NCBI RefSeq assembly: GCF_014705655.1
Contig: NZ_JACXIY010000022.1
Location: 1-64,000, forward strand
Reading direction: 5' to 3'
DNA: 64,000 nucleotides
DNA from: Paenibacillus arenilitoris
GTDB lineage: Bacteria > Bacillota > Bacilli > Paenibacillales > Paenibacillaceae
The translations under genes were made by a program, and so were the position numbers. This document shows positions 15,722 to 23,950 of this stretch, piece by piece. The notes below the pieces were generated by a model. It did not search any database and had not been told where the DNA came from. It saw only the letters and a list, made by a program, of their open reading frames with translations. Every line of letters starts with the position of its first letter. The stretch's first letter is position 1.

Positions 15722-16909
15722 ATGCTGAGCAAGCTAACCATCCTTGCACTGTGTCTGCTGATGCTAACCGGATGCTGGAGCCGAAGGGAGCTGAACGACA
15801 TTCTGGTCGTGCTCGGAGCCGGCATCGACTGGGAGGAAGGCGAGTATCTGGTCTCGTTCCAGGTCGTCAACCCGAGCGAAATATCGACGCAGCGGAAAAG
15901 CGCGGACCGCCCGCCCGTCACGCTGTACCAGGGAAAAGGGAAGACCTTGTTCGAAGCGGCGCGCTCCTTGACGGCGGAAGCTCCGCGGAAAGTGTACATG
16001 GGCCACTTGCAGCTCTATGTCCTTAGCGAAGAAATCGCGAGAAGGGGACTAAACGACGTCGTCGACAATATGCTGCGCGACAATGAATTCCGGATGGATT
16101 TCAACCTCGTCGTTGCCAAAGGAACCTCGGCCTCCGATATTTTGAAGCTGTATACGCCGCTTGAGAAGCTGCCGACCAACAACATGCTGCAATCGCTGGA
16201 GACATCGGAGAAGTCCTGGGCGCCGTCCGTATCCATCATGCTCGACGAGGTGCTGGATAAGTTGTCAAACGACGGCACCGAGCTTGCGTTGACCGGCATT
16301 CAATTGATCGGCGACCCCAATATGGGCGAGTCCAAAAAAAACGTTGAGGTCTACCATCCGCCAAGCCGCTTCCGTTATACCGGCATTGCCGCATTCAAGG
16401 GCGACAAGCTGGTCAGCTGGCTGAACGAGAACGAAAGCAAAGGGTATACGGATATTACCGACAATCTCGACAGCACGTCGATTGAGCTTGCTTGCGGGGA
16501 GCGTGATTATATGGGGATCGAAATCATTTCGTCGAACGCGAAGATCGAGACCAAGCTGCGAAGCGGGAAGCCCGAGGTTGCCGTGAGCATAAGGTCGGAA
16601 GCGAATATCGTCGACAGGTCGTGCAAAAGCGTGGATTTGACCGATCCCGAGGCGATCAAGCGGCTGGAAGAGGAGGCGGCGAAGCAGCTGCGATCGCATG
16701 CGGAAGCGGCCGTCAAGAAGGCGAAGCGTCTCAAGTCCGACATACTCGGCTTCGGCAATCAGCTCGGCAAGGATTATCCCGAGTATTGGAAAACCGTGAA
16801 GGATAGCTGGAACGAACGGTATTTCCCGCAGACCGAGGTCACGTACAACATTAAGCTGATGATCCGCAAGACGGGTACGACAGGCAATTCAACCTTGAAG
16901 CATTCGTAG
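15722..16909 (+). CDS. Spore germination receptor C subunit (GerC lipoprotein)
   Basis: The 395-aa product has lipobox LTGC (Cys18) followed at once by 'WSRRELNDILVV', the GerC hallmark. 'GKTLFEAARSLTAEAPRKVYMGHLQ' and 'LGFGNQLGKDYPEYWKTVKDSWNE' are typical of domains 1 and 3. It is a lipoprotein on the outer face of the spore inner membrane. AAGGAGG precedes the ATG at 15722; the long open frame upstream overlaps gerA and is ignored. Confidence 0.95.
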   Translation: MLSKLTILALCLLMLTGCWSRRELNDILVVLGAGIDWEEGEYLVSFQVVNPSEISTQRKSADRPPVTLYQGKGKTLFEAARSLTAEAPRKVYMGHLQLYVLSEEIARRGLNDVVDNMLRDNEFRMDFNLVVAKGTSASDILKLYTPLEKLPTNNMLQSLETSEKSWAPSVSIMLDEVLDKLSNDGTELALTGIQLIGDPNMGESKKNVEVYHPPSRFRYTGIAAFKGDKLVSWLNENESKGYTDITDNLDSTSIELACGERDYMGIEIISSNAKIETKLRSGKPEVAVSIRSEANIVDRSCKSVDLTDPEAIKRLEEEAAKQLRSHAEAAVKKAKRLKSDILGFGNQLGKDYPEYWKTVKDSWNERYFPQTEVTYNIKLMIRKTGTTGNSTLKHS

Positions 16910-16925
16910 GAAGGGGCTGGTAAGC

Positions 16926-17135
16926 ATGGCATCATTCCTGGCCGTGCTGGCGCTGGCGGGAGGCGTCTTCTGGCTGGAGGCGCCGGGACTGATTCGCCGC
17001 AAGCGCAAGCGGGAGCTGGCCGTCTTCGTCGTTTTCCTGCTCGCGGCAACGGCGCTTTACGGCGCCTTGGCGCTGGAGGTCAAGCTGCCGAATCCGTTCA
17101 TGATCATCAAACTCGTCTACGGAGGGGGCGCCTAG
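16926..17135 (+). CDS. Small two-helix protein inside the ger operon
   Basis: The 69-aa product has an N-terminal membrane segment, a basic loop 'RRKRKRE', a second segment and a short tail. It sits 16 bp after the C subunit and 32 bp before the B subunit. Small hydrophobic genes of this kind occur in some ger operons (the GerD-like or accessory class); I cannot assign a specific role. Confidence 0.65.
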   Translation: MASFLAVLALAGGVFWLEAPGLIRRKRKRELAVFVVFLLAATALYGALALEVKLPNPFMIIKLVYGGGA

Positions 17136-17167
17136 CGCATGCCGATTTCGGGGAAAGGGAGGGGCAG

Positions 17168-18277
17168 ATGAAGGGGAAGGCCGATGTGAAAATATCCGTA
17201 CGTCAGTTCACGATTCTCGTCATTCTCGGCGTAATCGGGGATTCGATCCTTATTCTGCCGACGATCACGGCGACCTCGGCGAAGCAGGACGCCTGGTTGT
17301 CCATGCTGCTGGCCATGCTGCTCGGCATGGGGGCAGGCTGGTTATTCGCCTCGATCGCGGACCGGCTGCGCGGGGAAAGTCCCGTCACCGCAATGCAGGC
17401 GAGGCTTGGCGCATGGGCGGGAGGCGCCGCTGGCCTGCTGCTGCTCTTCAATTTTTTTATGTGCGTCCTCACCCTGCTCAGCGAGATGAGCCAGTTCATG
17501 ACGACGCAGCTCATGCCGGAGACGCCCGTCAACGCGATTCTAATCGTTTTCCTGGCGGTCGTGATCGTGGCGTACCGGTACGGCCTCGAGGCGTTCGCGC
17601 GCATGAGCGAGCTGCTCTTTCCGGTCTTCGCTTTATTGCTTGTTTTCCTGGTCGTCTTCCTGATTCCGCAGGTGAAAATCGAAAATCTGCAGCCGATCGG
17701 TCGGACAGGTTTTTTTTCGATCTGGGAAGGCGCGCTACCTTCGTTCGCGGCAGGCTTCGCGGAGATGGTCGTGCTGCTCATGCTCGTCCCTCACGTCGCC
17801 GCCAAGGGCAAGCTGAGGAGGCCGATCCTGACGGGCTTCGCGGTCGGGGGCGCCATGATGCTCGCGGTCGTTCTTCTATGCGTGACGGTGCTGGGCCCGA
17901 GCCTTATGGAGACGAAATATTATCCGACCTTCGTGCTGGCGCAGAAAATTACGGTAGGCGATTTTTTGGAGCGGCTGGAAGCCATCATGGCTTTTTTATG
18001 GATCATTACGGTCTTTAACAAAGTGCTGCTCCTGTATTATGGGTTGACGACCGGCCTTTCGCAGCTGCTGAAGCTGAGGGAGGACCGCATGCTGACGATT
18101 CCGCTCGGCATGATCCTCCTCGTATGCACGGTTATCGGCACGCCCAATATTACGGTTTATAACGAGATCATCGTTAATGATTACCCGTGGTTCGACATGA
18201 CGTTCGGTCTGGCGCTGCCGGCGCTGCTTCTTGCGCTGCTGTTGGTCAAGCGCAGCCGGAAGATGAGCGGAGAATGA
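17168..18277 (+). CDS. Spore germination receptor B subunit (GerAB/GerKB permease)
   Basis: The 369-aa product has about ten membrane helices of the APC-fold spore permease family. It opens with 'ISVRQFTILVILGVIGDSIL' and has 'TGFFSIWEGALPSFAAGFAE', matching the GerAB conserved regions. AAGGGAGGGGC precedes the ATG. It is the membrane germinant sensor of the receptor. This completes the A-C-B set, and no second receptor is seen nearby. Confidence 0.94.
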   Translation: MKGKADVKISVRQFTILVILGVIGDSILILPTITATSAKQDAWLSMLLAMLLGMGAGWLFASIADRLRGESPVTAMQARLGAWAGGAAGLLLLFNFFMCVLTLLSEMSQFMTTQLMPETPVNAILIVFLAVVIVAYRYGLEAFARMSELLFPVFALLLVFLVVFLIPQVKIENLQPIGRTGFFSIWEGALPSFAAGFAEMVVLLMLVPHVAAKGKLRRPILTGFAVGGAMMLAVVLLCVTVLGPSLMETKYYPTFVLAQKITVGDFLERLEAIMAFLWIITVFNKVLLLYYGLTTGLSQLLKLREDRMLTIPLGMILLVCTVIGTPNITVYNEIIVNDYPWFDMTFGLALPALLLALLLVKRSRKMSGE

Positions 18278-18383
18278 AGGGAGGCGTGCGGCGGGAGGCG
18301 GGATTTGGGTATTGCCAGAGGCGGGCGCATCCCTTATAGTCTTTATTAAGAACAAAATGTTCATTATAAAGAATTTTGTAAGG

Positions 18384-18578
18384 ATGATGAGGATGAGAAC
18401 GATCGTAAGCGTGCTTGCCGCGGCGGTCATCGTATGGGCATTGTTTTCGTTTTTGATTATTTTGCCCCCGAAGGATGGGGAAGCGAGCGTTAAGACGCAG
18501 GCGATTACGGGCAAAACGTATTTTTACGATGCCGCGAGGAAAGAGAGCAATCCTTGGCTGGAGTTTTTGATCGACTAG
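18384..18578 (+). CDS. Small membrane-anchored protein, unknown
   Basis: The 64-aa product has one N-terminal membrane segment ('TIVSVLAAAVIVWALFSFLI') and a short external tail containing 'GKTYFYDAARKESNPWLEFL'. AAGGA lies before clustered ATG codons (18384, 18387, 18393), so the exact start is uncertain. It lies 106 bp after the ger operon. I do not recognise a family. Confidence 0.5.
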   Translation: MMRMRTIVSVLAAAVIVWALFSFLIILPPKDGEASVKTQAITGKTYFYDAARKESNPWLEFLID

Positions 18579-18607
18579 AACGTGAGCGCTCCGGCATAAG
18601 CAGCTGC

Positions 18608-18736
18608 GTTGCACTTTTGCAACGGGATGGAGCGATAAAGCGCGATTTTGGCGCGAGACTCGGGTTCCTGTTGCATAAAATGCATCGTAGACGAGAGGTG
18701 CCTCCGTTTGGCGCTCATCCATTGCACAAAGTACAA
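18608..18736. repeat. Three short palindromes spaced about 62 and 51 bp
   Basis: GTTGCACTTTTGCAAC (18608-18623, perfect 6-4-6), TGCATAAAATGCA (18672-18684) and an imperfect TTGCACAAAGTACAA (18722-18736) have centres about 62 and 51 bp apart. The same two distances occur in the unrelated-sequence palindrome set at 4483-4663. No ORF covers them. Confidence 0.6.
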
Positions 18737-18753
18737 CGTGGTTGAAAAAACGA

Positions 18754-18806
18754 AAAGGGATTGTCCCGAATGGCCGTAACGGCTTCGCGGGGCAATCCCT
18801 TTTTTT
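18754..18806 (+). terminator. Rho-independent terminator
   Basis: AAAGGGATTG (18754-18763) pairs with CAATCCCTTT (18793-18802) and runs into seven Ts. An internal GC-rich hairpin lies in the loop. Confidence 0.85.
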
Positions 18807-18819
18807 AAATATAAGATAC

Positions 18820-18938
18820 TTATAAATGAGCTTCTATTTCATCGCGAAACGAGCTTATGCCTCCAAAGGACGGCACAGAACCGAGCTGCGCAAGATGCAG
18901 CTAGCGGTTCGTGCGTAGCGTCAGCCGTTTACACTTGG
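18820..18938 (+). repeat. Composite intergenic repeat, copy 1 (left 55 bp plus right 65 bp)
   Basis: The left part (18820-18874) recurs at 63779-63833 with about three mismatches. The right part (18874-18938) recurs inverted at 21144-21208 with about four mismatches in 65 bp. The right part can form an AGCTGC/GCAGCT hairpin. It has no coding potential. The rest of the gap to 19036 shows no further element that I can name. Confidence 0.88.
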
Positions 18939-19036
18939 TCGCGGGGCAATGCCGCTGGTGGCCGTGCCGGACCTGCCCTGGCTGATCGCCGCGCGACCAG
19001 CCGTGCCGAAACGGCCGTTTATTGTCGCCTATTCCT

Positions 19037-19960
19037 TCAGATCGTCCGCTGTCCCGCCGTCTTGCGAAGACGCTTCATGTCGGTCATCGGAGGCAGGCCG
19101 AACAGGCGCGCGCATTCGCGGCTGAATTGGGACGGGCTCTCGTAGCCGACGCGGAAGCCGACGTCGGCCGCGTCGGAGGCTTCCGCCAAGAGGAGACGGC
19201 GCGCTTCCTGCAGCCGCAGCTGCTTCTGGTACTGCAGCGGGCTCATCGCGGTCACCTCCTTGAAATGGCGGTGGAGCGACGAAGCGCTCATATTGGCAAG
19301 CGAGGCCAATTCCTCAATGCGCAGCGGCTGCTCGTAATGCCGCCTGATCCGTTCAATGACGTCGGCGATCCGCCCTGAGGCGCCGCCGGCCGTCGCGATT
19401 TGGGCCAATACGTCCCCCTGCTCCCCCTTCAATATCCGGTACAAAATCTCGCGCGAAATAAGCGGGGCAAGCACCGGCACGTCCTCCGGCGACTCCAGCA
19501 GACGCATGAGCCGGATGACGGCGCCGAGCAGCGCCGAATTCGTCCGGCTCACGAACAAGCCCCGTCCGGCTTTCCCGGTCTGATTCGGCGTCAGGGCCGA
19601 TTCCTCAACAATCGCGACGACCTCGTTCGGATCGAAATCGAGGCGGAAGCACAAATAGGGTCGGTCCGGCGACGCCTGCACGATTTGCCCGGATACCGGC
19701 AGGTCGACCGAAACGACGAGGTAGTCGGCGGGACCGTACCGGAAGCTCTCCTGCGCGAGCATGACGACCTTGGCCCCTTGGGCGACGATGCACAACGCCG
19801 GTTGATGGACCGTATAGATCGGCTCCGTGACGGCCGAGCTGCGAATCAAATGAAGCGACGGTACGGCCGTCGCGTGAACGCCGTCTTCGCCGGAGAAACG
19901 CTCGATGAGCGCCGCCAATTCCTCCTGCTCCCTCGCAATCGCATCCATTGCTTCGATCAT
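19037..19960 (-). CDS. AraC-family regulator with AraC_N-type sensor domain
   Basis: The 307-aa product has an N-terminal domain of the 'AraC-type regulator N-terminus' kind ('YTVHQPALCIVAQGAKVVML', 'YGPADYLVVSVDLPVSGQI') and two C-terminal helix-turn-helix motifs ('RIEELASLANMSASSLHRHF', 'DVGFRVGYESPSQFSREC'). GGAGGTG lies 5 nt before the ATG at 19960; the frame runs further upstream without a site. It is divergent from the Atu4866-like/SDR pair, and relatives commonly control an adjacent oxidoreductase, which I infer here. Confidence 0.9.
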   Translation of the reverse strand: MIEAMDAIAREQEELAALIERFSGEDGVHATAVPSLHLIRSSAVTEPIYTVHQPALCIVAQGAKVVMLAQESFRYGPADYLVVSVDLPVSGQIVQASPDRPYLCFRLDFDPNEVVAIVEESALTPNQTGKAGRGLFVSRTNSALLGAVIRLMRLLESPEDVPVLAPLISREILYRILKGEQGDVLAQIATAGGASGRIADVIERIRRHYEQPLRIEELASLANMSASSLHRHFKEVTAMSPLQYQKQLRLQEARRLLLAEASDAADVGFRVGYESPSQFSRECARLFGLPPMTDMKRLRKTAGQRTI

Positions 19961-20129
19961 GCAAGCACCTCCTGAACATTGTAGCATCATTATAACGAAA
20001 CGATCCGACTGGGGGAAGCGGCGTAGGAGGATTAGGCAATTATTTGCAAGTAATCGTCTACCTCCCGCAAGGGCGGCTCACCCATAATAAAGACAGATTC
20101 AATCGCTACCGGAACGGAGGTGAAGAGAG

Positions 20130-20390
20130 ATGGCGACCAGCCCGAACGAACCCCTGCATCCCTGCGTCGGCATGTGGGTGACCGCCGACGGGTACATCCG
20201 TCAGGAGCTTCTGCCCGAAGGCCGTTACGATGAGGCGCGGGGCAGCGGAAAAAGCGCGTATACCGGCAGCTACACGATCGAAGGCAGCCGGATCGCGTAC
20301 GTGGATGACACGGGCTTTACGGTCGACGGCGAATTCCGGGACGGCGTGCTTTACCACGCCGGCATGATTTTTTACAAGGAAGAGAAATAA
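20130..20390 (+). CDS. Atu4866-like small protein
   Basis: The 86-aa product contains 'HPCVGMWVTADGYIRQELLP', 'GRYDEARG' and 'VDDTGFTVDGEFRDGVLYHAGM', which I recognise as the Atu4866 family of small beta-barrel proteins of unknown function. GGAGGTGA precedes the ATG. It lies 14 bp before an SDR gene and divergent from an AraC_N regulator, a common grouping for this family. Confidence 0.82.
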   Translation: MATSPNEPLHPCVGMWVTADGYIRQELLPEGRYDEARGSGKSAYTGSYTIEGSRIAYVDDTGFTVDGEFRDGVLYHAGMIFYKEEK

Positions 20391-20404
20391 GGAGGAGAAT
20401 AAGG

Positions 20405-21142
20405 ATGCCGAACGTAAAAGGAAAAGTGGTTTTGATCACGGGAGCAAGCAGCGGGATCGGCGAAGCGGCCGCTTACCGGCTTGCGGAACGCGGGGCCCAT
20501 GTCGTCATGGGCGCCAGAAGGACGGATCGTCTGGAAGCGATCGCGTCGGAGATTCGGGCCAAAGGAGGCTCGGCCGAGTTCCGGACGCTGGACGTGACCA
20601 GCAGGGAGCGGATGGAGGCCTTCGTCGGTTACGCGGCTGGCCGGTTCGGACGCGTGGACGTCATCGTCAACAACGCGGGCGTCATGCCGCTCTCCCCGCT
20701 GGCGGCGCTCAAGGTGGAGGAGTGGGACCGCATGATCGACGTGAATATCCGCGGCGTGCTGCACGGGATTGCGGCGGGGCTTCCCTTGATGCAACAGCAA
20801 GGCTTCGGCCAGTTCGTCAACATCGCCTCGATCGGAGCATACAGCGTTACCCCTACCGCGTCGGTGTATTGCGCGACCAAATACGCCGTCCGAGCCATCA
20901 CGGAAGGTCTGCGTCTCGAAGCCGGCGGCGATATCCGCGTGACGCTCGTCTCGCCGGGAGTAACCGAATCGGAGCTGGCCGATAGCATCTCGAACGAAGA
21001 GGCCCGGCAGGCGATGAAGGAATACCGCCGGATCGCCATTCCGGCGTCGGCGATCGCGAGCTCGATCCTGTACGCCATCGAGCAGCCGGACGAAGTCGAC
21101 GTGAGCGAGATCATCGTCAGGCCGACGGCAAGCCCGAACTGA
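20405..21142 (+). CDS. Short-chain dehydrogenase/reductase (classical SDR)
   Basis: The 245-aa product has a Rossmann fold with cofactor motif TGASSGIGE near residue 13, 'ARRTDRL' (an Arg suggesting NADP preference), NNAGVMP near residue 88, an active-site Ser (SIGAY) and the Tyr-x-x-x-Lys pair YCATK. It reduces or oxidises an unknown carbonyl or alcohol. AAGGAGG precedes the ATG. An inverted 65-bp repeat begins two bases after its stop codon. Confidence 0.92.
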   Translation: MPNVKGKVVLITGASSGIGEAAAYRLAERGAHVVMGARRTDRLEAIASEIRAKGGSAEFRTLDVTSRERMEAFVGYAAGRFGRVDVIVNNAGVMPLSPLAALKVEEWDRMIDVNIRGVLHGIAAGLPLMQQQGFGQFVNIASIGAYSVTPTASVYCATKYAVRAITEGLRLEAGGDIRVTLVSPGVTESELADSISNEEARQAMKEYRRIAIPASAIASSILYAIEQPDEVDVSEIIVRPTASPN

Positions 21143-21143
21143 T

Positions 21144-21208
21144 CCAATCGTAAACGGCTGACGCTACGCACGAACCGCTAGCTGCATCTTGCGCGGCTCG
21201 ATTCTGTG
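21144..21208 (-). repeat. Intergenic repeat, right part, inverted copy 2
   Basis: This is the reverse complement of 18874-18938 with about four differences in 65 bp. With copy 1 it brackets the AraC_N/Atu4866/SDR segment as a 65-bp inverted repeat about 2.2 kb apart. Confidence 0.9.
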
Positions 21209-21217
21209 CTGAACGAA

Positions 21218-21257
21218 AGGCCGGAACGCTGCGCGAGCGTCCCGGCCTCGTTTTTTT
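21218..21257 (+). terminator. Rho-independent terminator after the SDR gene
   Basis: AGGCCGG (21218-21224) pairs with CCGGCCT (21242-21248), with an inner ACGCT/AGCGT stem and seven Ts. Confidence 0.88.
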
Positions 21258-21294
21258 GCGAGGAGAGCATAAGCTGCCTGGAATGAAGGATCTA

Positions 21295-21528
21295 TCAGTA
21301 AAGCGGGCCCGACGTACTGCACCCCGGAAAGGCGTTAATGTCCTGGATCGAATCGTAGGGGTATTGCTTGGCGGCAAACTGGCTTTGGTACAAATATTCC
21401 TGCAAAACCACGGTCCCCCCGGTGACGCTGCATAATACGCCGGTTACGCCCTGCCCGTTCACCAGCGATACGCCGACGGGCCGGCCGACGAGGCCCAGCG
21501 CCTTCGCATACCATGACGCTTGGAGCAT
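21295..21528 (-). CDS. Small protein, DUF2642-like or coat-associated
   Basis: The 77-aa product is rich in Gly and beta-prone residues ('VGRPVGVSLVNGQGVTGVLC', 'GGTVVLQEYLYQSQFAAKQY') and has two Cys. The layout resembles small Sm-like DUF2642/coat-type proteins of spore formers, but that is only a resemblance. GGGGAGGTGATT lies upstream of the ATG at 21528, a very strong ribosome site. Confidence 0.6.
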   Translation of the reverse strand: MLQASWYAKALGLVGRPVGVSLVNGQGVTGVLCSVTGGTVVLQEYLYQSQFAAKQYPYDSIQDINAFPGCSTSGPLY

Positions 21529-21613
21529 ATCGAATCACCTCCCCAAGGTCATTGTATGTAAGGGATGTGCGGAGGGGAACCGGCGAAGGCTGTCGATCCC
21601 GGCGTCGGCCGGG

Positions 21614-21922
21614 CTAAACCTTTGGATAATCGACGACGATCACGTTGTCCAGCAAGCCGTCGAGCGATTTCACGAAAGCCTGATGGACGGGGTGCGGCCC
21701 GTAGGCTTGCAGCGAGGCGCGGTCTTCGAACGTCACCCGGAGTCCGAGCGTGAAGCCGTGGACGTTCTCCGCTTCTTCCGTAACGTTAATGCCCGCGCTT
21801 AAATCGACGATGCCGGGGATGCGGCCCCGAAACGCAAGCAATTGGTCCAGCAGCTCCTGCCGCTTGGCGGGCGTGATGCCGTCATTGAATTTGAATGCAA
21901 CGAGATGTTCGTACATGGACAT
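21614..21922 (-). CDS. Dabb-family (stress-responsive alpha/beta barrel) protein
   Basis: The 102-aa product starts 'YEHLVAFKFNDGITPAKRQE', contains 'IPGIVDLSAGINVTEE' and ends 'HPVHQAFVKSLDGLLDNVIVVDY', the ferredoxin-like Dabb fold. Dabb proteins are dimeric and of varied or unknown function. It lies alone on the minus strand, 85 bp upstream of the small protein at 21295-21528. Confidence 0.88.
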   Translation of the reverse strand: MSMYEHLVAFKFNDGITPAKRQELLDQLLAFRGRIPGIVDLSAGINVTEEAENVHGFTLGLRVTFEDRASLQAYGPHPVHQAFVKSLDGLLDNVIVVDYPKV

Positions 21923-22223
21923 GGCAATATGGCTCCTTTACGGTTTGTATGTTGGTTTATTCGCGGCCGGCCGCTTTATTCCTCTTTCGGATTGCCTTCG
22001 GGGCACGGTCTCTGCTTGGGCTTTATCGCGGAATAAGGGCGGAATTGGCCCGATTGCGGCCATCCGTACAGGTAACCTCATGTATAGTAGCTATAGCCGA
22101 TATAATCAAGTAAGAATAATTTCACTACTTTCTAAAAACCGCATCCTTTTCTAGAATAGAGAGGCAAGCAGCAATCCGCTTCACGTTGATTGTGGTCACC
22201 TATCTAAAGAGGAGATGGTAGAG
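21923..22223. other. Divergent intergenic region without an identified gene
   Basis: Promoter-bearing AT-rich DNA between the Dabb gene (minus) and the aldo/keto reductase (plus). Apart from the ribosome site AAGAGGAG at 22207-22214 I see no convincing operator or RNA element. Confidence 0.5.
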
Positions 22224-23162
22224 ATGAAATATCGGAAACTCGGCAAAAGCGGTTTGAAGGTCAGCGAGATCAGTCTGGGCAGCTGGTTGACATATGGAGG
22301 CTACGTCGAACGCGAGAACGCGGTCAAGGCGATTCAAGCGGCGTACGGCCTGGGCATTAATTTTTTCGATACCGCGAACGTATACGAGCGGGGCGAAGCC
22401 GAGAAGCTGATGGGCGAAACGCTGAAGGCGTTCCCGCGCGAATCCTACGTGCTCGCCACCAAAGTGTTCGGCCAGATGGGCGACGGGCCCAACGACCGGG
22501 GATTGTCGCGCAAGCATATTATGGAGCAGTGTCATGCCAGCCTGCAGCGGCTTGGCGCGGACTACGTGGATCTGTACTATTGTCACCGCCACGATCCGAA
22601 CACGCCGCTCGAAGAGACGCTGAGGGCGCTCGACGACCTGGTTCGCCAAGGCAAAGTGCTGTACGTCGGCGTCAGCGAATGGACGGCGTCCCAAATGGCG
22701 GAAGCGCATGCGATCGCGGACCGGTACCTGCTCGATCGGATCGTGGCGAACCAGCCGATCTATAACGCGTTCAACCGGTATATCGAGAAGGAAGTCATTC
22801 CGTTCGGGGAGCGGAGCGGGATCGGACAAGTCGTGTTCTCGCCGCTTGCGCAGGGCTTGCTGACGGGCAAGTACAGCAGCGCAGGCGACGTTCCGGCGGA
22901 CAGCCGGGCGGCGAAGCTCGAAGGCATGCGCAAAGGCGTGACGGAAGAGAAGATCGCCAAGGTGCAGGAGCTTGGCAAGGTTGCGGCCGAGCTTGATCTC
23001 TCGGTGGGGCAGCTGGCTCTGGCCTGGATTTTGCGGCAGCCGAACGTAAGCAGCGCCCTGGTCGGCGCGAGCCGTCCGGAGCAGGTGGAAGAGAACGCGA
23101 AGGCATCGGGCGTCGAGCTGAGCGCCGAAGCGCTGGAGCGGATCGAGCAGATTTTGGCTTAA
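22224..23162 (+). CDS. Aldo/keto reductase (Kv-beta/YhdN-like)
   Basis: The 312-aa TIM-barrel product has the AKR tetrad in context: Asp in 'INFFDTANVYERG', Tyr in the same motif, Lys in 'YVLATKVFG' and His in 'DLYYCHRHDP'. The NADPH-binding C-terminal part has 'LVGASRPEQVEENAKA'. The ATG at 22224 is preferred over 22215 because AAGAGGAG ends directly before 22215. The substrate is unknown. It ends in the terminator at 23256. Confidence 0.93.
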   Translation: MKYRKLGKSGLKVSEISLGSWLTYGGYVERENAVKAIQAAYGLGINFFDTANVYERGEAEKLMGETLKAFPRESYVLATKVFGQMGDGPNDRGLSRKHIMEQCHASLQRLGADYVDLYYCHRHDPNTPLEETLRALDDLVRQGKVLYVGVSEWTASQMAEAHAIADRYLLDRIVANQPIYNAFNRYIEKEVIPFGERSGIGQVVFSPLAQGLLTGKYSSAGDVPADSRAAKLEGMRKGVTEEKIAKVQELGKVAAELDLSVGQLALAWILRQPNVSSALVGASRPEQVEENAKASGVELSAEALERIEQILA

Positions 23163-23255
23163 TGCGGAAGGAAAGATTGCGCGTCCGAAAGTAGCCGTGA
23201 CCGAAGGCGGCAGCCGAATCAGGCTTGGCGCGACAAGGTAGGCGTTTAGGACGAG

Positions 23256-23289
23256 GCCGCTCGCGCAGAATAGCCGCGGGCGGCTTTTT
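23256..23289 (+). terminator. Terminator after the aldo/keto reductase
   Basis: GCCGCTCGCG (23256-23265) pairs with CGCGGGCGGC (23275-23284), followed by five Ts. Confidence 0.8.
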
Positions 23290-23446
23290 GGCGTTGCGGG
23301 GTAATACTAAGGATGACTGCGAAATGTGGATATTATGTGCATAAAACTGTGGATAACTCCGGGTGCGGCTCGTCATGCGGAGGCAGTGATCTTATGCTGG
23401 GGGCAGCTGCGGATGGGGGCAGCGTGGACGGCGTGGCTGGCAATTC

Positions 23447-23648
23447 GTGAGGCAACCTCATTGATTTATGAGGAGGACCTCACTCTTGTAGTCGGTGTCG
23501 CAGGGCCGAGCGGGAATAGTGAGGCAAACCTCACTCGCCGTGAGACTGACTTCATGGGGAGTGAGGTTTGCCTCACAAAACCGCCATATCGGAGAAGCCC
23601 GTCTCGAAACAATGAGATTTGGCTCACTAATTAGTGAGGATGGCTCAT
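23447..23648. repeat. Seven-palindrome array A (GTGAGG....CCTCAC)
   Basis: Seven 15-16-bp dyads start at 23447, 23468, 23519, 23540, 23561, 23612 and 23634. Those at 23519 (GTGAGGCAAACCTCAC) and 23561 (GTGAGGTTTGCCTCAC) are perfect; the others differ by one to several bases. Start distances are 21, 51, 21, 21, 51 and 22, symmetric about the fourth. Five-base linkers TCGCC and GGGGA flank the fourth. No gene covers the array, and nothing else is recognisable from 23290 to 23950. Confidence 0.88.
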
Positions 23649-23950
23649 TAGTCTGCCAATACGTACATAGAGAGTACACGAGGTAAGTTTGCACGCTTAA
23701 ACGATGAGTCGCCGGGAATGGCGTATGAGCATACGGGGCGCAAGCTTGGCTTGAGCATCCGGCAGAGCGTAGAGACGAGCGAATAGATGCGAAAAATAGA
23801 AAGGGATGCACCTTTGACTACTGCTTAATCCGTCGCCATTTCGGCGATTATGTTCGACACGTCCGGCCATTTCTGTATAATAAGAGATGTTACTTTACCG
23901 ATAAATGAATAGTTTGCATAGTCATAAATCAGTTAAGGGGGAACTGCGGG

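Noticed and set aside
18874-21208. Insertion sequence bounded by the 65-bp inverted repeats
   Set aside because: No transposase or recombinase lies between the repeats, and no target duplication is evident. It is kept as a repeat finding only.
23348-23356. DnaA-box-like TGTGGATAA as a sign of a replication origin
   Set aside because: It is a single box with no cluster, no AT-rich unwinding element and no dnaA/dnaN genes.
23447-23648. CRISPR-like array
   Set aside because: Repeats are 15-16-bp palindromes with 5- or 35-bp spacing in a symmetric order, unlike the uniform 24-40-bp repeats and spacers of CRISPR, and no cas genes are near.
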